Of a DNA stretch of 15,007 nt, positions 1 to 6,318 are shown piece by piece. The DNA lies in NCBI GenBank assembly GCA_900771995.1, contig CAAGQC010000059.1, positions 1 to 15,007 of the forward strand, written 5' to 3'. The translations under genes were made by a program, and so were the position numbers. Under the pieces are notes generated by a model. It made no database searches. It was not told the DNA's origin and worked only from the letters and a program-made list of their open reading frames with translations. This DNA comes from Lachnospiraceae bacterium. GTDB lineage: Bacteria; Bacillota; Clostridia; Lachnospirales; Lachnospiraceae. How positions within the stretch are numbered: the first letter of the stretch is position 1; the number at the start of each line of letters is the position of its first letter.

Positions 1-215
<215 letters not shown>

Positions 216-221
216 AGTGCG

Positions 222-250
222 ATTATAACATAGGGAAACCCCTGTGACAA
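222..250 (-). promoter_or_regulatory. SigA-type promoter for rpsB
   Basis: On the minus strand, TTGTCA (245-250) is followed by a 17-base spacer and a perfect TATAAT (222-227). The bases before the -10 give an extended -10 (TGTTATAAT). This is a near-consensus vegetative promoter. Transcription should begin around 215, about 140 bases before rpsB. The -35 lies inside the terminal hairpin of the preceding operon (235-256). Confidence 0.85.
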
Positions 251-256
251 GGGGTT
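235..256 (-). terminator. Hairpin at the end of the fla/che operon
   Basis: Just after the stop of the MltG-like gene, AAACCCCT and AGGGGTTT form an 8-bp stem around the 6-base loop TGTCAC. On the minus strand no T-run follows the stem (CCCTATG comes next), so it is a weak or atypical terminator for the operon. Read on the plus strand it is followed by a short T stretch and would terminate antisense transcripts better. It may act in both directions or protect the 3' end. Position supports an operon boundary; termination strength is uncertain. Confidence 0.5.
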
Positions 257-257
257 T

Positions 258-848
258 TTAATGTTTTCCTGTGATTATTTTAGCGATTTCTTCTTCGGAT
301 GTCCCGGAAGCAATCTTATAAGTGCCGGGATTGATGCTGCGGCTGTAACCGTTATTACATAAATAATTGTCGAATGCCTTCGCATTCTCCACCAAGCCTG
401 CCTCGTAGAGACGTCTGCTGACGCTACCGGAGTCATCGCCCCGCTGGATCGTTATGCTGGCGGCCTGTCCCTGTTCCGCCACTGCCATATCGGGCTCCGG
501 GCTAGCCTGCGGTGCTGTCGTTTCTTCCGGTTCCGTCGTCGTTACCGGTGACGTTTCTGTCTGTTTCTCCTGTGTTTCTGTGGCAGCCGTCTCCCCATTG
601 TTCTGTTCCTGTGTTTCCTTCCCGTTCTCCGGGGTGCTTTCCGTCGGCTGTTTTGCACTGTTCTGCAATGCTGCCAGCGTCAGTTCACTGCTGTCTACCA
701 TTCCCAGTTCTGCCGCCCGCTCTCTGATCTGGTCATCCGTCATGGTCTGAGCCGCCTGCTCCTGACGGTTGGAAAAACTGATTCCCAGAATCAGTGCCGT
801 CACCACCATGCCGATCCCCAGACCGCGCAGATAATATTTTAGTTTCAT
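258..848 (-). CDS. Membrane-anchored MltG/YceG-like protein lacking the catalytic domain
   Basis: This 196-residue protein has one N-terminal membrane segment (about residues 8-25), then a short conserved-looking helix (36-60, TDDQIRERAAELGMV). A Thr/Glu/Gln-rich low-complexity linker follows (about 62-128), then a small C-terminal domain (about 130-194). That domain, with ITIQRGDDSGSVSRRLYEAG and later INPGTYKIASG, resembles the N-terminal LysM-like substrate-binding part of the endolytic murein transglycosylase MltG (YceG). MltG itself is usually above 300 residues, and its catalytic part is absent, so this is probably a peptidoglycan-binding or regulatory relative. Topology suggests an extracytoplasmic C-terminus. 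An ACGGAG ribosome site (858-863) lies 9 bases before the ATG. It follows the SwrB-like gene by 35 bases and is the last gene of the operon. A link to flagellar assembly through the cell wall is inference. Confidence 0.75.
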   Translation of the reverse strand: MKLKYYLRGLGIGMVVTALILGISFSNRQEQAAQTMTDDQIRERAAELGMVDSSELTLAALQNSAKQPTESTPENGKETQEQNNGETAATETQEKQTETSPVTTTEPEETTAPQASPEPDMAVAEQGQAASITIQRGDDSGSVSRRLYEAGLVENAKAFDNYLCNNGYSRSINPGTYKIASGTSEEEIAKIITGKH

Positions 849-883
849 GAATACTGTCTCCGTCCTTTATTCCAAGATTACAT

Positions 884-1558
884 TCAGGCTTTGTACAGGT
901 CGATCACAAGCTTTACTTCACCGACCCCGAGGCCAAGTTCCTTAGCGATTGCCACTGTGGATTTCCCCTGTCTGTGCATCTCCAGGATCTTCTCATTGTT
1001 GTTCTGGCCTTCTTCTGCGGTCTCACCCATGAATCCGATCTCCGGAGATTCGGACGGTTCCAGCGTCTCTGCCGGTGTCTCCACCGTTTTTTCTTCCGTC
1101 CCGTTCTCTCTCCCGGGCTTCTCACTTGCTTCCGCTCTGTCCTTTGCCTTGTCTTCTGCCGCCTTCACTGCCTTATCCATTTTGGAGACCGTGTCTTTGA
1201 TATTGGCATGCTTGCTGTTCAGCATATCATACAAGAACATCGCTTCCTCATGGTTCTTGTGGATCTCCTGCAATACGGTATCCGAATACTCATTCACCGC
1301 CATGATCTTCTCATTGGTCAGGCGTTCCAGAGAACGTTCCGCCTTTTCCAGCGCATCCTCTGAAGTCTCCTCCATCTTATCCTGCATCTGGCTGCGGACC
1401 GTCTGCATTTCCTCTTCCACCAGCCCCCTGATCTCTTCTTTTGCTGCCTCTTTATTGATTCCGCTTTCTTCTGTCTTCCCGGAAGGTAATAAAAAGCTTC
1501 CTATGAATATCACAATTCCTGCAATCAGCAGAATCACTTCTAATATACCCATGTTCAT
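884..1558 (-). CDS. SwrB-like membrane-anchored coiled-coil protein (DUF6115-type)
   Basis: This 224-residue protein has an N-terminal membrane segment (about residues 4-24). A long charged region rich in Glu, Lys and Ala, probably coiled coil, follows (about 28-145), then an acidic Pro/Glu linker. The C-terminal module (about 188-224) contains GKSTVAIAKELGLGVGEVKL and looks like a small helix-turn-helix of the kind seen in DUF6115 and SwrB-like proteins. In Bacillus subtilis, swrB lies between sigD and rpsB and encodes a single-pass membrane protein that promotes flagellar assembly and SigD activity. The position and architecture here are the same, although the protein is longer than the 167-residue SwrB. 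Two ATGs compete: an AAAGG site lies 4 bases before the first (1558) and 10 before the second (1552), so the real start may be two codons later. The assignment rests on architecture and synteny, not sequence search. Confidence 0.72.
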   Translation of the reverse strand: MNMGILEVILLIAGIVIFIGSFLLPSGKTEESGINKEAAKEEIRGLVEEEMQTVRSQMQDKMEETSEDALEKAERSLERLTNEKIMAVNEYSDTVLQEIHKNHEEAMFLYDMLNSKHANIKDTVSKMDKAVKAAEDKAKDRAEASEKPGRENGTEEKTVETPAETLEPSESPEIGFMGETAEEGQNNNEKILEMHRQGKSTVAIAKELGLGVGEVKLVIDLYKA

Positions 1559-1573
1559 TTTTCCTTTGTGTTA

Positions 1574-1888
1574 TCAGATCTTAATATCGAATCCCTGATG
1601 CTGTTTGGCCACTACCACGCCATCCTGATCGGGTTTCTCCTTTTTCCGGTGTCTGCCACCGTTTCCGGCATACTCGCCATTTCCCTTTTCCTTGGCATCG
1701 TACTGCCCCGTATACCAGTCCGCATTATCACTGCTGTGCACTTCTCTGGTCCGCTGTTCACTCTGTTTCTGTGACTGCTGTCCCAGCGTCATCTGCTGAA
1801 ATGCACCTTTATTGTCCTCATTCTGCTTCATGGTCGTATAATCCTGCGTCCGCGGGATCGATGCAATTTCCAAAGATCCAAATGCCAT
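1574..1888 (-). CDS. Small hydrophilic protein of unknown function
   Basis: This 104-residue protein begins MAFGSLEIASIPRTQDYTTM. It is hydrophilic and rich in Gln, Lys, Glu and Gly, and has no cysteine, membrane segment or signal peptide. The middle carries Gln-rich sequence (FQQMTLGQQSQKQSEQ); the C-terminal half is basic (RHRKKEKPDQDG). It is probably largely disordered. I do not recognise a family. The reading frame extends two codons upstream to an ATG at 1894, but the AGAGGA site (1895-1900) touches that ATG and sits an ideal 6 bases before the one at 1888, so I start there. Tandem stops (TGA then TAA) end it. It lies 51 bases after fapA and 15 before the SwrB-like gene, so a motility accessory role is suggested only by context. 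Confidence 0.75.
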   Translation of the reverse strand: MAFGSLEIASIPRTQDYTTMKQNEDNKGAFQQMTLGQQSQKQSEQRTREVHSSDNADWYTGQYDAKEKGNGEYAGNGGRHRKKEKPDQDGVVVAKQHQGFDIKI

Positions 1889-1894
1889 ATGCAT

Positions 1895-1900
1895 TCCTCT
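1895..1900 (-). promoter_or_regulatory. Ribosome binding site deciding the 104-codon gene start
   Basis: AGAGGA lies 6 bases before the ATG at 1888 and directly abuts the upstream in-frame ATG at 1894, which favours the downstream start. Confidence 0.65.
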
Positions 1901-1939
1901 TTTCTGCCATTGTCCCGTCTTGTAGTACCCTGCGGTGAC

Positions 1940-3529
1940 TTACAGCGGTGTGGACTTTACATCGCCTTCAATGCGTTCAAATCTGCAATAATGGTATGTG
2001 CTCTTCACCTGCATGGAAGAATCGCCGATGATAATGGTCGTACCGGGATAGACTTCTCCTCTTACCATTACCATGGCCCGGTCCTGAGGATTGAATTCCA
2101 GCTGCAGTTCCTGCATGCGGCGGTTCTTCTCCGCCAGACTCTTCTTCTGTGTCTCCATGGTGGCCGCACAGTTACGGATATAATTGATCTGATCCGGTGT
2201 AAAACGGACCCCTTTGCTCTTCTTCTCCGCGAAATTCGCCAGGATCGGCTGCAGGCTGCGGATATTTTTCACGATCTCCGAGACATCCTTTTGCAGTCTC
2301 ACATATTCCGCTTTTTTCTCCGGATCCACGCCTACTTCTACCACCGTAGGTGCTCCCAGAGTAGCTCCCAGCGTCTTTACCTCGATCTTCTGTCCGGCGC
2401 GGACATGACCGCCGGTGATAAATCCTCTCTTACCGGTTACCTGAATCTCCGTGGAGGCCGTCACATTACTGTGCAGAATGGACTCCGTACTGACATAGCC
2501 CCCGGCACTGGCCGTGGCATTCTCCAGAAATTTCGCCACGATATTGCCGCCCGCTTTCAGCGTTCCCTTTGCCATGCCGTTCATGCCACGGGCAATGATG
2601 ATATTACCGCCCGCTTCAATATACGCACCTTCCACGACACCGCTTATGATCACGTTGCCGCCTGCCCGGATGACAAAATTGGAGGAAACATTACCGTTTA
2701 CCTGTACACTGCCTTCAAAATCAATATTGCCGGTGGACAGATCTACATTCTCCACTTCGTAGACATCCGAGACAAATACCTTGCCCTCTACCAGAGAGAC
2801 ATGTCCGTCTACCAGTGAGGTCAGTTTCCGCCGATCTGCAGAAATTTCCATATTATGGCCGAATTCCAGACGAGCCTTTTTCACCTGTCTGGGACGTATT
2901 ATGGCCCCCTGCACCGTCGTACCGTACTCTCCCTCATCCTCCGGAATGACCTCCGCCAGAAGCTGTCCCTTCTTACAGGGATTGATCATATTCAGATGAA
3001 AATAGTCTACCGTACCGTCATCTTTTAACGTCGGCTGCGCATGAATATCCGTATTAAAGTAATATTTAATGTAGGCATCGGTTCCATGTCTCGGCTCCCG
3101 GCCCTGGGCTACTACCAGGTCGGTGCAATAGATGCCGTCCGACATAAAGTGATCCTGCAAAACGCTCATCTGAATGCCGTAGACGATGCTGTGGTATCTC
3201 AGATCCTTGATCACGCTATCCATCGTAGCGCGCTTTCCGGTCTGGGACGCCGGATAGAACCGTACGATTGCCTGCATATTATCCTGACTGACCGTGATCT
3301 GACAGCTTTCTTCGATCTCCGGGCAGTCTTTTCTCTCCAGAAAACAAACATTATCTTCTTCCGCAAGGATCGCTTTTTTAATGGACATGGGATCATAAGG
3401 TATGGACTGCCTATCCAGATAGTCCATTACCTCCTGCAGTCTTACAGTTTCTCCCCCGTCCCTGGGTTGGAAAATCTGTAATCCATATCCGTCCGGCGTT
3501 CTTACCACCTGAAAATAACCATTCTGCAT
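1940..3529 (-). CDS. fapA: FapA / DUF342 family protein
   Basis: With the chosen start the protein has 529 residues and begins MQNGYFQVV, as is typical of the FapA (DUF342) family. The N-terminal half (to about 265) is the FapA N-terminal domain. Residues about 266-400 form a glycine-rich repeat region with recurring AGGNI and AGGNV units (290, 307, 327), which predicts a right-handed beta-helix. A coiled coil (about 405-480) and a short beta C-terminus with a RGEVYPGT segment follow. FapA was named from Vibrio, where it affects flagellar assembly; the biochemical role is not settled. The frame extends to 3577, but AGAGG (3539-3543) is 9 bases before the ATG at 3529 and the family begins there. 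It follows fliA by 52 bases, which contain a hairpin (3554-3570). Confidence 0.88.
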   Translation of the reverse strand: MQNGYFQVVRTPDGYGLQIFQPRDGGETVRLQEVMDYLDRQSIPYDPMSIKKAILAEEDNVCFLERKDCPEIEESCQITVSQDNMQAIVRFYPASQTGKRATMDSVIKDLRYHSIVYGIQMSVLQDHFMSDGIYCTDLVVAQGREPRHGTDAYIKYYFNTDIHAQPTLKDDGTVDYFHLNMINPCKKGQLLAEVIPEDEGEYGTTVQGAIIRPRQVKKARLEFGHNMEISADRRKLTSLVDGHVSLVEGKVFVSDVYEVENVDLSTGNIDFEGSVQVNGNVSSNFVIRAGGNVIISGVVEGAYIEAGGNIIIARGMNGMAKGTLKAGGNIVAKFLENATASAGGYVSTESILHSNVTASTEIQVTGKRGFITGGHVRAGQKIEVKTLGATLGAPTVVEVGVDPEKKAEYVRLQKDVSEIVKNIRSLQPILANFAEKKSKGVRFTPDQINYIRNCAATMETQKKSLAEKNRRMQELQLEFNPQDRAMVMVRGEVYPGTTIIIGDSSMQVKSTYHYCRFERIEGDVKSTPL

Positions 3530-3538
3530 ACGCCTTTT

Positions 3539-3543
3539 CCTCT
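3539..3543 (-). promoter_or_regulatory. Ribosome binding site deciding the fapA start
   Basis: AGAGG lies 9 bases before the ATG at 3529, whose product begins like known FapA proteins. The upstream extension of 16 residues is highly basic and looks like translated leader. Confidence 0.65.
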
Positions 3544-3553
3544 GCCTTCCCAT

Positions 3554-3570
3554 CCTGCGCTCCGCACAGG
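3554..3570 (-). other. Hairpin between fliA and fapA
   Basis: On the minus strand CCTGTGC and GCGCAGG form a 7-bp stem (one G-U pair) with a 3-base GGA loop. It lies in the 52-base gap after the fliA stop. No T-run follows, so it is not a standard terminator. It could stabilise or process the mRNA, or modulate read-through into fapA. The structure is read directly; the role is unknown. Confidence 0.45.
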
Positions 3571-3581
3571 TCAACAAGGTT

Positions 3582-4346
3582 CTACAAGAGTCCCATGTAG
3601 TTTCCCATTTTTGTCTTCATTTTCTGTAAAGCACGGGTATGTAGCTGGGATACCCGGGATTCCGATACTTCCAGAATATTGCTGATTTCTTTTAATGTCA
3701 GATCCTCATAATAATATAGTGTAACCACTTTTTTTTCTTTTTCCGTCAGGAGTTCCAGTGCTTCTCCCAGAACCTTTGTCAGTTCTTCTTTCTCCACACT
3801 TTCTTCCGGACTGTCAAATCGTGCTGTCGTATGTCTGCTGTAATCCTGTGAGACATCGCTGCCCTGATCCATATATTCATTCAGGGACACCAGACCGGTG
3901 ATCTTCATCTGGGACTGCCAGTCCAGATATTCTTCCGAAGTGATCCCCAGCCCCGCTGCAATGTCTTCATCGGTGGCGCTCCGGCCGGTGGTCTGTTCCA
4001 CTTCCTTGATGACCGCGTCGATCTTCTTCTGCCGCTGTCTTATCGTCCTGGGAATCCAGTCCATCTTACGGATCTGGTCCAGAATTGCGCCACGTATGCG
4101 CAGACTGGCATAGGTTTCGAACTTTACTTCCTTCAGGCAGTCGAACTTATCGATGGCATCGATCAATCCAAAGATACCGTAACTGACCAGATCCTCGTAA
4201 TCCACATTATACCCCAGATACATACTCAGCCGTCCTGCCACTACTTTTACCAGCGGAGCATATTCCAGTATCAACTGTTCTCTCGTCTCCGGTCGCTTAT
4301 TGGCAGCGTATTCTTCTAATAACCTTTTCTTACCGGCTTCATCCAT
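3582..4346 (-). CDS. fliA: Flagellar sigma factor sigma-28 (FliA/SigD)
   Basis: The protein has 254 residues, the same length as Bacillus subtilis SigD. Region 2 spans about residues 22-95, with DYEDLVSYGIFGLIDAIDKF (core binding) and FETYASLRIRGAILDQIRKM (-10 recognition). The DWIPRTIRQRQKKI segment marks the start of region 3, and a helix-turn-helix region 4 near 208-245 contains LTLKEISNILEVSESRVSQL. FliA directs transcription of late flagellar genes such as flagellin, motility and chemoreceptor genes and is normally held by the anti-sigma factor FlgM, which is not in this window. The ATG overlaps the preceding small gene by 8 bases. The nearest purine-rich site (AAGGG) is 14 bases away, so translation probably depends on coupling. 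Position near the operon end may limit its dose, as shown for B. subtilis sigD. Confidence 0.96.
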   Translation of the reverse strand: MDEAGKKRLLEEYAANKRPETREQLILEYAPLVKVVAGRLSMYLGYNVDYEDLVSYGIFGLIDAIDKFDCLKEVKFETYASLRIRGAILDQIRKMDWIPRTIRQRQKKIDAVIKEVEQTTGRSATDEDIAAGLGITSEEYLDWQSQMKITGLVSLNEYMDQGSDVSQDYSRHTTARFDSPEESVEKEELTKVLGEALELLTEKEKKVVTLYYYEDLTLKEISNILEVSESRVSQLHTRALQKMKTKMGNYMGLL

Positions 4347-4635
4347 TCGAATCGCTTACACCCTTCTGCTCTGTGTCTTCTTCCGCCCCCGCAGCTTCTT
4401 CCTCCTGCAAGGCCTTCTCTTTTTCTTCCTGTTCCTGTTTTGCCTTCTCTTCGTTCTGTCTGTCAAACCGGTCTAACAATAGCCGGATCACACTTCCCAG
4501 ACAATAGAACAAAAGCATCACGGTAAAAAGTGCCACAAGGCTTGCCAGTACCGAATAACTTTTCACCAGCGTCACGATGCAGGTACATGCACCTGTGATC
4601 AGCATCAAAAGCAATGGCATGTTCTTTCTGTTCAT
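4339..4635 (-). CDS. Small membrane protein with two transmembrane helices, unknown function
   Basis: This 98-residue protein has two hydrophobic helices (about residues 7-25 and 29-53) forming a membrane hairpin. An acidic, Glu/Gln/Lys-rich tail follows (about 58-98), probably coiled coil and cytoplasmic. I do not recognise a family. Its end overlaps the start of fliA by 8 bases, and it begins 24 bases after cheD. The ribosome site is weak (GGGAAG close to the ATG). Tight coupling to fliA suggests a role in, or co-control with, sigma-28 expression, or a link to flagellar or receptor membrane complexes; this is context only. Confidence 0.78.
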   Translation of the reverse strand: MNRKNMPLLLMLITGACTCIVTLVKSYSVLASLVALFTVMLLFYCLGSVIRLLLDRFDRQNEEKAKQEQEEKEKALQEEEAAGAEEDTEQKGVSDSNG

Positions 4636-4659
4636 AATCTTCCCATACGATCGTCCGTT

Positions 4660-5148
4660 TTAAATGATGGACTCGCTCTTTCCTACTGCACGAATATGGA
4701 ATTCTCCCGTCTCCGGATAAAAGGTTACGGTTCTTCCATAATTTTTACCTGTGTCCTGCGCCAAAATAGGAATATTGATCTCTTTCAGCTTTTTCTTCAC
4801 AGCCTCCACATTGCGGTCCCCCACCTGCATCATGTCATTTTTCCCCTGAAATGTGAACATGGTAGCGCCGCCGGCGATCTTGGCAACCATTCTTGCTTTC
4901 TTGGCTCCCAGTTTTTCCATCTGGCGTACCAGTTCATCGATTCCGGTATCCGCAAATTTTGCAATGTTCTGGCTGCTGTTACGGATCGTAGTGCTGTCCG
5001 GCAGCATAATATGCGCCAGACCGCCTATTTTTGTCACCGGATCGCGGATTGCGATTCCCACGCAGGAGCCCAGACCCAGAGTTGTCACTCCGTTGGGGCT
5101 TACGCAGGTCTTCAGATCCGCCATCCCTACTTTAATAATCTCGCTCAT
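4660..5148 (-). CDS. cheD: Chemoreceptor glutamine deamidase CheD
   Basis: CheD converts specific receptor glutamines to glutamates and, in Bacillus and Thermotoga, binds CheC and stimulates its CheY-P phosphatase activity. The 162-residue length fits the family. The catalytic triad is visible: Thr23, Cys29 in GLGSCVG and His46 in GGLAHIMLP. A GGAT-type conserved segment (KIAGGATMF) and a C-terminal TVTFYPETGE segment also match. A GGGGAG ribosome site lies just before the ATG. It follows cheC by 27 bases, as expected for partners. Confidence 0.96.
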   Translation of the reverse strand: MSEIIKVGMADLKTCVSPNGVTTLGLGSCVGIAIRDPVTKIGGLAHIMLPDSTTIRNSSQNIAKFADTGIDELVRQMEKLGAKKARMVAKIAGGATMFTFQGKNDMMQVGDRNVEAVKKKLKEINIPILAQDTGKNYGRTVTFYPETGEFHIRAVGKSESII

Positions 5149-5175
5149 TCTGCTCCCCTTCTTCTTCCGTGGTTC

Positions 5176-5796
5176 TTATGCTACCGGTATTCCCAGAGAT
5201 GTCAAAATCTTGGGATAGGACTCGATATCGGGAACCAGAATGAAATATCCGTCAATCTCCACTTCGTCATAGAACTGTGACTGGATCAGCAGAATCTTAT
5301 CGCCCAGTGTTCCGAATTCAATGGCGGGAACACTGAGGATTGCTCCGGCCATATCCAGCGTCAGTGACGGCGGTGTGGGAATGATCTTCAGGTTGGTCAG
5401 GGTGGACAGGGAATTCAGATAAGCACCCGTAATGATGTTACCGATCTCCTGCATGGCAGAGAACTCAATCTCCGAGAATCCCTCCTGCTGTACCATGTTC
5501 CCCAGAATCTTATGAAGAAGATGCTTGGCGCTGCCCTGTTCTACCAGGAACATCATGCTGCCGGTGATGTCTCCCTCCACTCCGAGGAAGACACCCAGCA
5601 TTACCTGCTCTTCTCCGCCCATCAGTGCGCCTACTTCACTAAAATCCAAAAGCTTTACCTGCGGTACTTTCATATCCACCTTACAGTTCAGCATCTGGGA
5701 GAGTGCTGTCATAGCGTTGCCTGCACCAATGTTGCCGATTTCTTTTAAAACATCCAGATATGTTTCCGAAACTTTCTCTAAACTCAGGTCTCCCAT
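5176..5796 (-). CDS. cheC: CheY-P phosphatase CheC
   Basis: CheC dephosphorylates CheY-P and, with CheD, provides feedback for adaptation. With the chosen start the protein has 206 residues, close to Bacillus CheC. Both active-site helices of the two-site class are present: KEIGNIGAGNA (Glu19, Asn22) and QEIGNIITGAY (Glu117, Asn120). The frame continues upstream to an ATG at 5817 inside the end of cheW. An AAGGAG site (5805-5810) is 8 bases before the ATG at 5796, so I start there, leaving 13 bases after the cheW stop. FliY and CheX are related phosphatases, but the size, lack of a FliN domain and the CheD neighbour favour CheC. Confidence 0.96.
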   Translation of the reverse strand: MGDLSLEKVSETYLDVLKEIGNIGAGNAMTALSQMLNCKVDMKVPQVKLLDFSEVGALMGGEEQVMLGVFLGVEGDITGSMMFLVEQGSAKHLLHKILGNMVQQEGFSEIEFSAMQEIGNIITGAYLNSLSTLTNLKIIPTPPSLTLDMAGAILSVPAIEFGTLGDKILLIQSQFYDEVEIDGYFILVPDIESYPKILTSLGIPVA

Positions 5797-5804
5797 GGAT
5801 CCAT

Positions 5805-5810
5805 CTCCTT
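5805..5810 (-). promoter_or_regulatory. Ribosome binding site deciding the cheC start
   Basis: AAGGAG lies 8 bases before the ATG at 5796 and overlaps the last base of the cheW stop. A GGAGG further upstream is part of the cheW coding end and lies only 3 bases before the ATG at 5817. Confidence 0.7.
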
Positions 5811-6310
5811 TATGCATTTTCCTCCAGTGTAATGGAATTCAGATCCAGCAAAGAGATCAGTTCTCCATTGTGTTTGCCGACGCCGGTAATAAAGCTCTTT
5901 TTGCTCTCACCGGTATTCTGTGACAATTTTTCGATCTCACTGCTTCCCAGAGTAACAACTTCCTTTACTTCATCCACGATGATTCCCACACTGCCCTGCT
6001 GTTCCTGCTTCAGAATAATGATTCTGGTAGCACGGGTAAGTTCATCGTTCTCCAGTCCCATCTTCACACGAAGGCTCATGACAGGCAATACTTCACCACG
6101 CAGATTGATGACACCCTTTAAATATGCAGGTACCTTGGGCACTCTGGTAATATGCTGCATTCTGACAATATTATCAATGTAACGGATATCAATACCGTAC
6201 TGTTCGTCTCCGAGGCGGATCACAATATACTGGAAAAAGTCCTCCTCAACTTTACGCTCGTCTCCGGCCTTTAAGGCTTCTTTCATGCTAAGTTCTTCCA
6301 TAACTGTCAT
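5810..6310 (-). CDS. cheW: Chemotaxis adaptor protein CheW
   Basis: CheW couples chemoreceptors to the CheA kinase in the membrane-associated signalling array. The 166-residue protein has a single CheW domain (about residues 24-162) with the conserved VPAYLKGVINLRGEVLPV core, including the Arg of INLRG, and the GIIVDEVKEVV and FITGVGKHNGELISLLDL segments. An N-terminal extension of about 20 charged residues is a little longer than usual. AAGGAGG lies 3 bases before the first ATG and 12 before a second in-frame ATG (codon 4), so the exact start is uncertain. The TAA of cheA runs into this ribosome site, so the genes are probably coupled. Confidence 0.96.
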   Translation of the reverse strand: MTVMEELSMKEALKAGDERKVEEDFFQYIVIRLGDEQYGIDIRYIDNIVRMQHITRVPKVPAYLKGVINLRGEVLPVMSLRVKMGLENDELTRATRIIILKQEQQGSVGIIVDEVKEVVTLGSSEIEKLSQNTGESKKSFITGVGKHNGELISLLDLNSITLEENA

Positions 6311-6318
6311 CTCCCTCC

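Noticed and set aside
272..848. Possible pseudogene of a full-length MltG
   Set aside because: The frame is intact with a good ribosome site, a clear membrane anchor and linker, and no remnant of the catalytic domain follows before the hairpin and rpsB promoter, so a short dedicated protein is more likely than decay.
891..1598. Plus-strand open frame (235 codons) opposite the SwrB-like gene
   Set aside because: Ser/Phe/Ile-rich translation is the complement of the Glu/Lys-rich coiled-coil gene; no plausible domain and opposite to all neighbouring transcription.
1889..2818. Long plus-strand open frame (309 codons) opposite fapA
   Set aside because: It is antisense to a well-recognised FapA protein, has no recognisable domain, and its translation is rich in His, Arg and Leu as expected for a shadow frame.
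4206..4211. Perfect TATAAT on the minus strand inside fliA
   Set aside because: No sequence resembling TTGACA lies 16-18 bases upstream (GACGGC at 4229-4234), so an internal promoter is not supported.
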